Part shown: one piece after another, positions 7,850-16,573 of the stretch
How positions within the stretch are numbered: position 1 is the first letter of the stretch
Layout: the number at the start of each line of letters is the position of its first letter
DNA from: Sphingopyxis sp.
GTDB lineage: Bacteria > Pseudomonadota > Alphaproteobacteria > Sphingomonadales > Sphingomonadaceae
Assembly: GCF_025869345.1 (NCBI RefSeq)
Contig: NZ_JAOZVW010000117.1
Location: forward strand, 1 to 64,000
Direction of reading: 5' to 3'
DNA: 64,000 bases
The notes under the pieces: model-generated
The model's input: the letters and a program-made list of their open reading frames with translations, nothing else
Told to the model about the DNA's origin: nothing
The model's database searches: none
Program-made: the position numbers and the translations under genes

Positions 7850-8405
7850 ACGCGGAGACCCGCGCCCGGCGGGGGCGGAGCTTTCGCGACCTCCCCGCCT
7901 CAAGCGACTTTGGGGCTGGAGCCTCGCGCTCGGCGGCCTCGCCAGCGCGCTCGCTACGACGCTGCTGGTCGAGCCGCGCCCGCGCCTGGTGTGGAACGCC
8001 AGCGCCAGCGCGCCGGTCGGGCTTTATGCGGTTGGTGACGGTGCAGCGCTCGCGCGCGGCGACATGGTGATCGCGCGCGTGCCCGATGAGTTTCGGATGC
8101 TCGCGGCGCGCCGCCATTATCTTCCCGGCAATGTGCCGCTGGTGAAGCGCGTCGCCGCCGTGCCGGGCGACGAGGTTTGCACCGCTGGCGCGCGCGTGAC
8201 CGTCAACGGGCATCTTGTCGCGCGCCGCCTCGATCGCGACGGCGCCGGGCGACCGATGCCGTGGTGGTCGGGCTGCGTCGCGCTTGGGCCGGGGGAGTAT
8301 TTCCTGTTGATGGCCGACAGCGCCGCTTCGTTCGACGGGCGCTATTTCGGCATCACCGGCGCGGGCGATATTGTCGGCAAGGCACGGCTCTTATGGCGGC
8401 GTTGA
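7842..8405 (+). CDS. traF: TraF, conjugative-transfer S26 signal peptidase
   Basis: 187 residues. One N-terminal membrane segment (LWGWSLALGGLASALATTLLV) is followed by the S26 peptidase core: the serine region NASASAPVGLY, the lysine region VPLVKRVAAVPGDEV, and a C-terminal SFDGRYFG box. TraF proteases mature and cyclise the conjugative pilin in related systems. The start overlaps the upstream stop (ATGAATGA). The gene overlaps the following transglycosylase by 13 nt. Confidence 0.88.
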   Translation: MNERGDPRPAGAELSRPPRLKRLWGWSLALGGLASALATTLLVEPRPRLVWNASASAPVGLYAVGDGAALARGDMVIARVPDEFRMLAARRHYLPGNVPLVKRVAAVPGDEVCTAGARVTVNGHLVARRLDRDGAGRPMPWWSGCVALGPGEYFLLMADSAASFDGRYFGITGAGDIVGKARLLWRR

Positions 8406-8971
8406 AGATCGCGCTCGCCGCGCTCGCGCTGCTCGCGGCGTCGCCTGTCGAGGCGCAGTCGATCAATCGCTGGCAGCCCTATATCGCCGAGGCGTCAGCT
8501 CGCTATGGCGTGCCGGTTGAATGGATCGAACGCGTCATGCGCGCCGAAAGCGGCGGGCGGACGATGCTGGATGGCCGCCCGATCGTCAGCCGCGCCGGGG
8601 CGATGGGTCTCATGCAGCTCATGCCGGGGACATGGGCCGACATGCGGTCGCGGCTCGGGCTGGGGAGTGATCCGCACGCGCCACGCGACAATATCATGGC
8701 CGGCACCTATTATCTGCGGCTCATGTATGACCGCTTCGGTTATCCGGGCCTGTTCGGTGCCTATAATGCGGGACCGGCGCGCTATTCGGCCTGGCTTGCC
8801 GGACGATCGCGGCTTCCCGGCGAAACCCGCGCCTATATGGGGCGCGTCGCGGGCGAGCGCGGATCGCCGATGGCGACGCCGCGCAGCAGCCTGTTCGCCG
8901 TCCGGCAGCGGCCCGACACCGAGGCCGAGGCGCGCGAGGCCGCGCCGCCCATCTTTTTTATTCGCCGCTAA
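8393..8971 (+). CDS. Lytic transglycosylase (VirB1-like, SLT domain)
   Basis: 192 residues. The signal peptide (MAALKIALAALALLAASPVEAQ) is followed by an SLT fold: YGVPVEWIERVMRAESGGR (catalytic Glu in AESGG), GAMGLMQLMPGTW and YNAGPARY. It cuts peptidoglycan locally so the type IV secretion channel can be assembled. It is coupled to traF. A decayed relative of its C-terminus is found at 41501-41683. Confidence 0.88.
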   Translation: MAALKIALAALALLAASPVEAQSINRWQPYIAEASARYGVPVEWIERVMRAESGGRTMLDGRPIVSRAGAMGLMQLMPGTWADMRSRLGLGSDPHAPRDNIMAGTYYLRLMYDRFGYPGLFGAYNAGPARYSAWLAGRSRLPGETRAYMGRVAGERGSPMATPRSSLFAVRQRPDTEAEAREAAPPIFFIRR

Positions 8972-9073
8972 CTGCCGAAAATCGCGGGCATCGGAAGCGG
9001 CCCGAGCGCCGCCGCCTTTCGGCTCGTCGCGATCCGTCTTGTCTTGTTGTTCTCTCTATGTTCTCATTGGCAC

Positions 9074-9268
9074 ATGGAACAGATCAACCCGAGTCGAATC
9101 GTCGAAACCATCCTCACGGCGCCCGGTTGGGCGCGCGTCGGAATTACCGCGCCCAAGCCGCACCTTCGGACCGACGCCGCGCACGAGCTGGCGCGTATCA
9201 TCATCGACGCGATCGAGACCGGCGGCGTGGGCGCGTCCGCGGCCGAACAGCCGGCCCTCCCGTTGTGA
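9074..9268 (+). CDS. Small DUF6771-like protein
   Basis: 64 residues: MEQINPSRIVETILTAPGWA, RVGITAPKPHLRTDAAHELA, then an acidic helix. It resembles short sphingomonad proteins annotated DUF6771. Function unknown. The 102 bp before it hold nothing else recognisable. Confidence 0.6.
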   Translation: MEQINPSRIVETILTAPGWARVGITAPKPHLRTDAAHELARIIIDAIETGGVGASAAEQPALPL

Positions 9269-9284
9269 CCGGGCGCGCCATGCC

Positions 9285-9614
9285 GTGGGTCGATGGACCG
9301 CCGATGGAACGCGCCTCGCGACCAATCTCTTCGAGGCAGCGGCCTGGCATTATGCGGTCAAGCCCGTTTGTCGCTGCGGCCATAGCACCGCCTTCAACCC
9401 GCACGGCCTTTGGTGGCGCTTCGAGCGCCGCGGCTGGGATGTCCGCTTCGAAAAGGCGCTCGCGCGCTTCTGGTGCATCCGCTGCAAATGGCGCACCGGG
9501 CGGCGGGTGCGGCCCGTCAAGTTCGAGCTCGTCCGGCAATCGGTCGATGACATTGAGCTGGAATATCCGCCCGATCACGAATGGAAGCGCGCGGTTCGCC
9601 GCTTCCGCTGCTAG
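9285..9614 (+). CDS. Hypothetical protein with two Cys-x2-Cys-like pairs
   Basis: About 109 residues. The core CRCGHSTAFNPHGLWWRFERRGW and ARFWCIRCKWRTGRRVRP reads as a zinc-ribbon built from C-x-C and C-x2-C. No ATG is available, so GTG at 9285 is proposed. The gene sits 16 bp after the DUF6771-like gene and 10 bp before the SRAP-like gene. Function unknown; nucleic-acid binding is a reasonable but unproven guess. Confidence 0.6.
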   Translation: MGRWTADGTRLATNLFEAAAWHYAVKPVCRCGHSTAFNPHGLWWRFERRGWDVRFEKALARFWCIRCKWRTGRRVRPVKFELVRQSVDDIELEYPPDHEWKRAVRRFRC

Positions 9615-9624
9615 GCGATAGCCT

Positions 9625-10140
9625 ATGGACGTCGAGACGGACGACGCGCTGATCGGCATCGGCAAGCGCCACCGCGTCATGATTTGGGACGGCGACGCCG
9701 AACGCGAGGTCGAGCTTCATTGGGGACTGCCCTCGCGCGATCCCGATATCTTCGAGATCCCGCTACTCAAATCCGAAACCGCGATCATCGACCGGCCCTG
9801 CCTGCTGCTCGCCAACGAGTTCGGCCTCGTCCGGCGCGGCAAGACCCTCTATGCCGCGAGCCTCGTCACCGACGAGCCTTTCTTCTGCATCGCCGGCGTC
9901 TGGCGCCCCGGCGGGCGCGAATGGCCCGACAGCTTCGCCGCGCTCACCGTGCCGGCCTATCCCGATCTCGTACCGCTCAAGGATCGCCATGTCGCCGTCG
10001 TCCGGCCCGACGACTGGTTCGACTGGCTGATGCAGGAGCGCGACCCGCTGGACATCTTGCGGACCTTCCCCAAGGATAGCTTCCTTGTCATGCCGCCGAT
10101 CCAGCCGAACTTCGACGAACTGCTGACCGGCGCCACCTGA
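9625..10140 (+). CDS. SRAP-like protein lacking the catalytic residues
   Basis: 171 residues that align by eye with the neighbouring SRAP protein: PCLLLANEF for RCLIPFTAF, FFCIAGVWRPGG for LAAWAGLWRPTD, LKDRHVAVVRPDDWFDWL for IHDRMPVILRPDEHDAWL. It has no Met-Cys N-terminus and the catalytic His position is Lys. It could bind DNA without the thiazolidine chemistry that SRAP/YedK/HMCES proteins use on abasic sites, or regulate its active neighbour. Degenerate SRAP paralogue is a family-level inference. Confidence 0.7.
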   Translation: MDVETDDALIGIGKRHRVMIWDGDAEREVELHWGLPSRDPDIFEIPLLKSETAIIDRPCLLLANEFGLVRRGKTLYAASLVTDEPFFCIAGVWRPGGREWPDSFAALTVPAYPDLVPLKDRHVAVVRPDDWFDWLMQERDPLDILRTFPKDSFLVMPPIQPNFDELLTGAT

Positions 10141-10156
10141 AGGAGCGTCCGCCGCC

Positions 10157-10822
10157 TTGTGCAATCTGGTGACGATGAAGGCGTCGATCGACGAGGTGGC
10201 TTCGGCCTTTCGCGCGCGCCGGCCGAAGGCGACCAATGCCGCGCCCGGCGACGTCTGGAAAGGCGGGACCGGTTTCGTCGTGCGCGAGGAAGGCGGCGCG
10301 CGCGTCATGGACGCGATGACCTGGGGATTCCCTCGCCATTCCGTGAGCAAGCGGACCGGCGCGCCCAACAAGCCCACCCCGGTCAATAACGCGCGCGACG
10401 ACAAACTCATGTCGCCATTCGGTATGTGGCGCGAATGGTTCGCGCAGCCCGCCCACCGCTGCCTCATTCCCTTCACCGCCTTTGCCGAAGCCGAAGGCCC
10501 GGCGGGCGCGATGACGAAAACCTGGATCAGCGTAACCGATCAGCCACTCGCGGCCTGGGCGGGCCTCTGGCGTCCGACCGACGAATGGGGCGACTGCTAT
10601 ACCGGCGTCATGGTCGATGCGACTGCAGAACTGTTCCACATCCACGACCGCATGCCCGTTATCCTGCGACCCGACGAGCACGACGCCTGGCTCCATGCGA
10701 CCGCACCCGAGGCGCTGGCGCTGGTGCGGCAATATCCCGCTGCGCGGTTGGCGGTCGAGCGCACCGACGAGCCCTGGTCGGCGCGCGGCGGTTCGGCGCA
10801 GGCGGCTTTGCCGCTCGGCTGA
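10157..10822 (+). CDS. SRAP-family abasic-site protein (YedK-like)
   Basis: 221 residues. SRAP proteins need Cys as residue 2 for covalent capture of abasic sites in single-stranded DNA. Here the TTG at 10157 gives Met-Cys-Asn-Leu, so that weak codon must be the start; AAGGAG lies 11 nt upstream. Other landmarks: NNARDDKL (usual NAR-x-E), RCLIPFTAFAEAEG (Glu) and IHDRMPVILRP (His). In a conjugative element it could protect the single-stranded transfer intermediate. It follows the catalytically degenerate paralogue by 16 bp. Confidence 0.85.
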   Translation: MCNLVTMKASIDEVASAFRARRPKATNAAPGDVWKGGTGFVVREEGGARVMDAMTWGFPRHSVSKRTGAPNKPTPVNNARDDKLMSPFGMWREWFAQPAHRCLIPFTAFAEAEGPAGAMTKTWISVTDQPLAAWAGLWRPTDEWGDCYTGVMVDATAELFHIHDRMPVILRPDEHDAWLHATAPEALALVRQYPAARLAVERTDEPWSARGGSAQAALPLG

Positions 10823-10857
10823 ACGCGTTCCCGGCCTGAGCGTCAGCGGCAGCGGAT

Positions 10858-11871
10858 CTAGCGCACCCGCCGCCGACACCGTTCGATCAGCGCATCAGAG
10901 AACGTGATGCGCGGTTTCTTGCCGCTGTCGTCAATGCAGTAAGTGAAAACGGAGATACTTTCGGCTGCCAGCGCAGCGACCATCGCCGGCTTCAGGGCCT
11001 TTTGGTCGGGCAGAAGCAGCGCGGGCTCGGGCTTGTCGCGAATGCCGATGAGGTGGGGATAGAGGCGAAGCTGTCCGACGGCCTCATAGATGCAGTGCGC
11101 GGAGGTTCCGGTCTTGATCTCGATGAGCAAGTTGGCCGGCTCGACCATCCCATCGACGCAGTAGCCATGGCGTTTCGGTTTCTTCAGATCGTCGCCGACG
11201 ATCTTCTTGAGCGCCTTGTATACATAACCTTGCAACTCGCAGACCTCGACCGAGCCGCCGGGACGTGAGCGCGTTGTTATCCGCCCTTTTTCGTCCATGC
11301 CGTAAGTCGGCCTCGTTTGGTCTTCGGCTTCGTCATCCTGATCGACCGAGCGTTTCCCGCCGCCGGCGAGGGTTCGGGCGCGCGCGCAAGCATTGGAGAA
11401 ATCAGCGGCCTGCGCGACGATCTCGGCGGGTTCGGCATCAAGGTTTGCAACGACATACCAGTGTCGGGCCGATCGCTGTCCATCCACCATCAGCGGCACT
11501 TCCGACAGCCCACTCAACTCGGCGAACTTCTCCTTGATGAACGCAGAAACCTTGTTTCGTTGCAGACGGCCTTCACGAAGCAGATATCTCTGGCCCGCCT
11601 CGTCAGTCGCGAGAACAGTTACCGGCCCCTTATCGCGTCTGGCCGCCTTGGGTTGCACGATCTTGACGGTGGAGGCGCCGGTGTCCGGATCGAAACCCAA
11701 CATCACCTCCCTCGTGATCTCGCCGGGATCGCCGTGACCGTAGTTGGTGAACAGCACGCCCTTGCCTTCGATCAACCATCCCTCGTCGGTCAGCTTGGTG
11801 TTTTCGATGAGGGCGTCCGCCCACAGCCTAAAAGCGGCGTTACATTCAGGCTGACTGCATACGATCTGCAT
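10858..11871 (-). CDS. Hypothetical protein with a PD-(D/E)XK-like motif
   Basis: About 337 residues from the ATG at 11871 (an upstream in-frame ATG at 11991 is possible). Near the C-terminus, YCVDGMVEPANLLIEIKTG followed by IYEAVGQLRLY has the D...E-x-K plus Q-x3-Y spacing of restriction-endonuclease-fold proteins. N-terminal CSQPECN may bind metal. Orientation is opposite to the surrounding ICE genes, so it is probably accessory cargo. Nuclease activity is inferred only from the motif. Confidence 0.6.
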   Translation of the reverse strand: MQIVCSQPECNAAFRLWADALIENTKLTDEGWLIEGKGVLFTNYGHGDPGEITREVMLGFDPDTGASTVKIVQPKAARRDKGPVTVLATDEAGQRYLLREGRLQRNKVSAFIKEKFAELSGLSEVPLMVDGQRSARHWYVVANLDAEPAEIVAQAADFSNACARARTLAGGGKRSVDQDDEAEDQTRPTYGMDEKGRITTRSRPGGSVEVCELQGYVYKALKKIVGDDLKKPKRHGYCVDGMVEPANLLIEIKTGTSAHCIYEAVGQLRLYPHLIGIRDKPEPALLLPDQKALKPAMVAALAAESISVFTYCIDDSGKKPRITFSDALIERCRRRVR

Positions 11872-12059
11872 CTGATGCCCCCACTGCAAAGATTGAATGA
11901 CTTCCCTCGGCGTGCGCAACGCCGTCTGCGGCGCAATGGCATTGCAAGGGCCTTCCCGTCCTCGGCCAGCGCACCCACACTTGGCCGTCACGGCTGCGAC
12001 CCCATAGTTGATGCGGGGCAGTATGAAACGCTCGGTTCAGTCGGTCGCTCGATCCGACA

Positions 12060-12452
12060 TCAACCATCAGTCCGCCCGTCTTCACTGACAGACGAACAAT
12101 GCGCCGCGGCGATCTGCCATCGGTCTTCATCGTGGTGCCAGAACCGCGTATATGCGAATACCCCGCTGAATGCGTTTCCGTCATAGGTGCCCGCGAGCTC
12201 GACAGTCACGCAGACGATGGCGCTGCTGTCCAGGACGCGAATGATCGTTTCGCCTTTTACGTCGAGCCTGTCGATCTTCAGAAGCCCTGACTGGTGGACC
12301 GCCATGTCGTCCGGTTTGGAAAGCCGCACCCCATCCTGATTGGTGAAAATCAGGGTGTCGCTGAGCAGCTCGTCGAGTCGAGCGACATCGCTCGTCAATA
12401 TGGCCTGGCGAAGCCGTTCCTCTGCTTGTTCGATTTCCCGCCTGATGCTCAT
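12060..12452 (-). CDS. NTF2/SnoaL-like protein (DUF4440 type)
   Basis: 130 residues from the ATG at 12452 (GGGGATC upstream). The pattern EIEQAEERLRQAILTSDVARLDELLSD, TLIFTNQDGV and YTRFWHHDEDRWQIAAAHCS is that of small NTF2-like cone-shaped proteins. They may be enzymes or binding proteins; no active site can be assigned. It lies on the minus strand, outside the transfer operon. Confidence 0.7.
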   Translation of the reverse strand: MSIRREIEQAEERLRQAILTSDVARLDELLSDTLIFTNQDGVRLSKPDDMAVHQSGLLKIDRLDVKGETIIRVLDSSAIVCVTVELAGTYDGNAFSGVFAYTRFWHHDEDRWQIAAAHCSSVSEDGRTDG

Positions 12453-12957
12453 TGGCAATGATCCCCCACGCTCCGCATCGCGTCGATCGTGGAACAAGCG
12501 CCGCTACGGAGCAACCCGCTCGAGTAGGGCGCCGATGGCAGCACCAGCCGGGTAGGTGGTTTCGGGCTATGGGCGTCTCGCGCCTTCGGCGCGACCGCGC
12601 TCAGCTTCGCTAGGCGCGCCGCCGGCGCACCAAGCGAAGGCGGGCCGCGCTGCGCGCGTCACGCCCCATGCGGGCTGGGATCGCTGACGCAGGGCCGGAG
12701 CCATGCCCCGGCCTGATGTCGCCGCGCGTGATCCGCGCGGCGGCGTGTTTGTGGGCCTTCCCCGGTCGCGTCGGTGGGCGGCGCTCCCTTCTGGGCGCGG
12801 CCCGGCGTGCCGCAAGCCGGCTGCGCCGGCTCCTCCACTGCGTTCCGGTCCTTCGGATGCGGCCCGCCTCCTAGCCGCGCCCGGCAGGTCGCATCTCGCC
12901 GCCCACCACCGCTCCGGGGCAGGCCATGGGATTTTGGGGCGGTCTTGGAGGATAGTC
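12453..12957. other. GC-rich intergenic region before ardC
   Basis: 505 bp with no convincing gene. It holds a compact hairpin, TCGCGCC-TTC-GGCGCGA (12578-12594), then a long GC-rich tract with several short inverted repeats up to the ardC ribosome site. Similar tracts precede the DUF736 gene and the small gene at 18261. Confidence 0.5.
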
Positions 12958-13938
12958 ATGCGCCAGACCCGCACCGCCCGCGCGCGCCGCAAGGCCGGAG
13001 GGGCAACGGCCCCGGCGACCCGCGCCGATCTATACGACGAGGTGACAGGCCGCATCATCGCCGAACTGGAAGCGGGGCGCTTCCCTTGGGTGCGGCCTTG
13101 GGGCGCGCCCGATGGGGCCGCCGCCGGCCTTCCGCGCAACGCGCTGACCGGCCGCAGCTACAGCGGCATCAACATCCTCATCCTCTGGGGCGCGGTGATC
13201 GAACGCGGCTGGCCGTCGCAATCATGGCTAACCTTCCGGCAAGCCGTCCAAGCGGGCGGTGCTGTCCGCAAGGGCGAGCGCGGCACGACCGTTGTCTATG
13301 CCGACCGCTTCACCCCCGAAGCCGAGAAGGAACGCGCCCGCCAGACCGGCGAGGACGCGCGCGCCGTGCCCTTCCTCAAACGCTTCACCCTGTTCAATAT
13401 CGCGCAATGCGAAGGCTTGCGCCCCGGCCTCGCCGCCGACGCGCCCGATCGGTCCGCGCCGCTGCCCGAACGCGAGATCGTGCCCGTCGCCGAGGAGGTC
13501 ATCGCCGCGTCGGGGGTCGAGTTCCGCATCGGCGGCAACGAAGCCTATTATGTGCCGAGCGAAGATTATGTGCAGGTTCCGCCGCAGCCCGCCTTCTTCG
13601 ATCAGATCAATTATTACCGCACCGCGCTGCACGAACTTTGTCACGCCAGCGGCCACGCCTCGCGGCTGAATCGCAAATTGACGGGGGCATTCGGCAGCAA
13701 GGATTATGCCCGCGAGGAACTGGTCGCCGAAATGGGCAGCGCCTTCCTGTGCGCCGCGCTCGGCATCGTCCCGACCGTCCGCCACGCCGATTACCTCGGC
13801 AGTTGGCTTGCCGTGCTGCGCGAGGACAATCGCGCGATCTTCCGCGCCGCGAGCCAGGCGAGCAAGGCCGCCGACTGGTTGCTCGCGCGCCATGCCGAAG
13901 CGAGCGAAGCCAAGACATTGCGGAGGGCAGCGGCATGA
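12958..13938 (+). CDS. ArdC-like antirestriction protein (DUF1738 plus zincin)
   Basis: 326 residues. The N-terminal ssDNA-binding DUF1738/ArdC-N domain (residues ~20-150: RAFPWVRPWG-like tract, LTGRSYSGINILIL) is followed by a zincin-like domain with HELCHASGH and a downstream Glu in REELVAEMGSAFL. ArdC proteins travel into the recipient with the DNA or are expressed early, and counter restriction. GGAGGA lies about 6 nt before the ATG. It overlaps the DUF2958 gene as ATGA, a pairing common on alphaproteobacterial plasmids and ICEs. Confidence 0.85.
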   Translation: MRQTRTARARRKAGGATAPATRADLYDEVTGRIIAELEAGRFPWVRPWGAPDGAAAGLPRNALTGRSYSGINILILWGAVIERGWPSQSWLTFRQAVQAGGAVRKGERGTTVVYADRFTPEAEKERARQTGEDARAVPFLKRFTLFNIAQCEGLRPGLAADAPDRSAPLPEREIVPVAEEVIAASGVEFRIGGNEAYYVPSEDYVQVPPQPAFFDQINYYRTALHELCHASGHASRLNRKLTGAFGSKDYAREELVAEMGSAFLCAALGIVPTVRHADYLGSWLAVLREDNRAIFRAASQASKAADWLLARHAEASEAKTLRRAAA

Positions 13939-14360
13939 TGCTCCTGACCCCCGACCTTCACGCCGCGCTGCGCGGCAATGCCGCCGCGCACCACGATGCG
14001 CTCCAGCAGGGCCTTTCCGAACCCGACCCCGTTCCGCTGGTAAAATTCTTCAATCCGGTCGGCGCGGCGACATGGCTTGCGACCGAGCTTTATGCCGATG
14101 GCGACACTTTGTTCGGCCTCGCCGACTTGGGGTTCGGTTGTCCCGAACTCGGCACTTTCAGCCTCGCCGAACTGGCGAGCGCCCGCTTGCCCCTCGGCCT
14201 CGGCATCGAGCGCGATATCGGTTTTATGACGGCGCATCCGCTTTCGACATGGGCGTCATGGTCGCGCCGCGCCGGTTCGATCCTTGCCGCCGAAACGGCG
14301 TTCCGCCGCCTCGCGCGCGCGGAGAATGACGGCGAGATTCCGCCGCCAGACGGCGGATAA
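13935..14360 (+). CDS. DUF2958 protein
   Basis: 141 residues: LLTPDLHAALRGN, PVPLVKFFNPVGAATWLATEL, DTLFGLADLGFGCPELGTFSLAEL and GIERDIGF are the standard DUF2958 blocks. Function unknown; it is almost always next to ArdC/DUF1738 genes. Translationally coupled to ardC. A second ATG lies at 13938. Confidence 0.85.
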   Translation: MMLLTPDLHAALRGNAAAHHDALQQGLSEPDPVPLVKFFNPVGAATWLATELYADGDTLFGLADLGFGCPELGTFSLAELASARLPLGLGIERDIGFMTAHPLSTWASWSRRAGSILAAETAFRRLARAENDGEIPPPDGG

Positions 14361-14442
14361 CGCGCGGCGCGTCTCGCCGCTGACTAAGCCGGTCCGCCAT
14401 CCCGGAAAGAACAACGGACCGGCGCTCATAGGAGCATGAAAG

Positions 14443-16191
14443 ATGAAACTCTCTTTTATCGACCTTGGCAAGCTGTCGATCAGCAAGGCCAATATGCGCT
14501 ATGCGAAGAAAGCGCCCGATGTATCGGACATCTTGCCGACCGTGCGCGCGCGCGGCGTCATGGTGCCGCTGCTCGTGCGGCCCAACTGCGCCGATGGCGC
14601 GTTCGAGATCGTCGCGGGCGCGCGGCGCTTCACCGCCGCCCGGATCGTCGCCGACGAACAGGACGGCGCGGGCGAGCCGCTGCCCTGCGCGATTCTCGAG
14701 GATGGCGACGATGTCGCCGCGATCGAGGCGTCGCTGATCGAGAATATCGCCCGCCTCGCCCCCGACGAGGTGACCCGCTGGGAAACTTTCACCCGGCTGG
14801 CGAAGGAAGGCCGCGACATCGCCGATATATCGGCGACCTTCGGCATCCCCGAACAGGGCGTCAAACGCATCCTCGCGCTCGGCAATCTCTTGCCCCGCGT
14901 CCGCACCCTCTATCGCGACGAGGCGATCAACGCCGCGACCGTCCGCCATCTGACCTTGGCGAGCAAGGCGCAGCAAAAGGCATGGCTGGCGCTTTACGAC
15001 GATGCGGACGCCTATTGCCCGACCGGTCATCAATTGAAAGGGTGGCTGTTCGGCGGCGCGTCGATCAAGGTCGATCATGCGCTGTTCGATGTCGAGGCGA
15101 GCGGGCTTGCCGTCATTGCCGATCTATTCGGCGAGGACCGCTATTTCGCCGACGCCGAGGCGTTCTGGACCGCGCAGGAGGCGGTGATCGAAGACCGCCG
15201 CAACGCCTATCTGGACGACGGATGGAGCGATGTCGTCATCGTCCCGCGCGGGCAATATTTTTCGACCTGGGAGCATTGCAAGGCGCCCAAGCGCAAGGGC
15301 GGGCGCATCTATATCGAGGTCCGCGACAACGGCGAAATCACCTTCCACGAAGGCTATGTGACCGCCAAGGAAGCCAAAAGGCTCGAACGCGGTGAGGCCA
15401 TCGACAGCGGCCCGAAAGTGCCGCGCCCCGAAGTGACGAGTTCGATGCAGACCTATATCGACCTGCATCGTCATGCCGCCACCCGAGCCGCGCTCACCGG
15501 CCATCCCAAGGTCGCGCTGCGCTTGATGGTAGCCCATGCCATCGCCGGGTCGTATCTGTGGCGCGTGAAGCCCGAGCCGCAGACCTGCCGCAACGAGGCG
15601 GCGCGCGAGAGCGTCGAAACCTGTCGCGCCGAAGCCGACTTCGACGCCAAGCGCCGCGCGGTCCTCGACCTGCTCGGCTTTTCGGCCGAGGAACCGACCG
15701 TGATCGGCGGCAACGGCGATGGCTTTGGGCTTGCCGGACTATTCCTGCGCTTGCTCGATCTTCCCGACCGCGCGGTGATGGATGTGATCGTCATCGTGAT
15801 CGGCGAAACGCTCGAAAGCGGCAGCGCCGCCGTCGAGGCGGTCGGGACCGAGATCGGCGTCGATATGGCGGCCTGTTGGCAGGCCGACGATGCCTTTTTC
15901 GAGCTTGTTCGCGACAAGGAGGTGCTGACCCGCATCGTCGCCGAGGTCGCGGGCGAGGAGATCGCCAGCGCCAACGCGAAGGAGCCGGGCAAGGTCTTGA
16001 AGCGCATCGTTCGCGATCATCTGGACGGCGCGAACGGGCGGCCCAAGGTCGAGGCTTGGGTGCCGAAATGGATGGCCTTTCCGCCGTCCGCCTACACCGC
16101 GCGCGGCGGCGTCGGCTCCGTCGCGGCGGCCGAAATGGTCGCCGCCGCGCGGACGGGGGCCGAGCCCAAGCCCGAACCGCTCGCGGCCTGA
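14443..16191 (+). CDS. ParB/Spo0J-like protein of the ICE
   Basis: 582 residues. The N-terminal ParB domain (residues ~1-100) has VRARGVMVPLLVRPN, the CTP/nuclease-fold box IVAGARRFTAARIV, and EASLIENIARLAPDEVTRWETF. A KorB/ParB helix-turn-helix follows (DISATFGIPEQGVKRILALG). The remaining ~400 residues are lineage-specific. No ParA is adjacent. Such stand-alone long ParB-like proteins are typical of this ICE and plasmid family and may regulate or stabilise the excised circle. A perfect terminator follows the stop. Confidence 0.85.
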   Translation: MKLSFIDLGKLSISKANMRYAKKAPDVSDILPTVRARGVMVPLLVRPNCADGAFEIVAGARRFTAARIVADEQDGAGEPLPCAILEDGDDVAAIEASLIENIARLAPDEVTRWETFTRLAKEGRDIADISATFGIPEQGVKRILALGNLLPRVRTLYRDEAINAATVRHLTLASKAQQKAWLALYDDADAYCPTGHQLKGWLFGGASIKVDHALFDVEASGLAVIADLFGEDRYFADAEAFWTAQEAVIEDRRNAYLDDGWSDVVIVPRGQYFSTWEHCKAPKRKGGRIYIEVRDNGEITFHEGYVTAKEAKRLERGEAIDSGPKVPRPEVTSSMQTYIDLHRHAATRAALTGHPKVALRLMVAHAIAGSYLWRVKPEPQTCRNEAARESVETCRAEADFDAKRRAVLDLLGFSAEEPTVIGGNGDGFGLAGLFLRLLDLPDRAVMDVIVIVIGETLESGSAAVEAVGTEIGVDMAACWQADDAFFELVRDKEVLTRIVAEVAGEEIASANAKEPGKVLKRIVRDHLDGANGRPKVEAWVPKWMAFPPSAYTARGGVGSVAAAEMVAAARTGAEPKPEPLAA

Positions 16192-16200
16192 CCCTCACGC

Positions 16201-16232
16201 GGGATGGCGGCGCACCCGCCATCCCCTCTTTT
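16201..16232 (+). terminator. Rho-independent terminator after parB-like gene
   Basis: GGGATGGCGG, loop CGCAC, CCGCCATCCC: a perfect 10-bp stem followed by CTCTTTT. Confidence 0.85.
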
Positions 16233-16246
16233 CGATGGAGGGCATC

Positions 16247-16435
16247 ATGGCTCCCGAACGTCCCAATTATGTGCTCGAACAGCAATATCCGCACCCGGAG
16301 GTGCGCGGCACCCTGTGGTCGCCCTACGGCACCTATCGCTCCTATGAGCGCGCCGTGGAAAAGGCGGCGCTGATCGACAGGCCGTGCCGGATCATGCAAT
16401 GTCTTGTCGTGTGGCGGTCGGTTTCGATCCGCTAG
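16247..16435 (+). CDS. Small hypothetical protein
   Basis: 62 residues: MAPERPNYVLEQQYPHPEVR, GTLWSPYGTYRSYERAVEKA, then a Cys-containing tail. GGAGGG just upstream supports the ATG at 16247 rather than 16235. It lies between two good terminators, so it must have its own promoter or rely on read-through. Not recognised; no function proposed. Confidence 0.6.
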   Translation: MAPERPNYVLEQQYPHPEVRGTLWSPYGTYRSYERAVEKAALIDRPCRIMQCLVVWRSVSIR

Positions 16436-16460
16436 CGCGACAGCTTTGTTTCAATATCCT

Positions 16461-16496
16461 GCCGCGCGGCGCTTTACCGCCGCGCGGCTTTTTATT
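16461..16496 (+). terminator. Rho-independent terminator
   Basis: CCGCGCGGCG, loop CTTTAC, CGCCGCGCGG, then CTTTTTATT: an ideal intrinsic terminator after the small gene at 16247. Confidence 0.85.
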
Positions 16497-16573
16497 GTGC
16501 GACTACTGCAGGAATTGACGAACTCCCTACCGCTACCTACCCCCGGTCGCGTAGAGATCAGGGGAGACGGCAA

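Noticed and set aside
16201-16496. CRISPR-like repeats
   Set aside because: The two dyads are ordinary intrinsic terminators with different sequences and no regular spacers; no CRISPR array was seen anywhere in the window.
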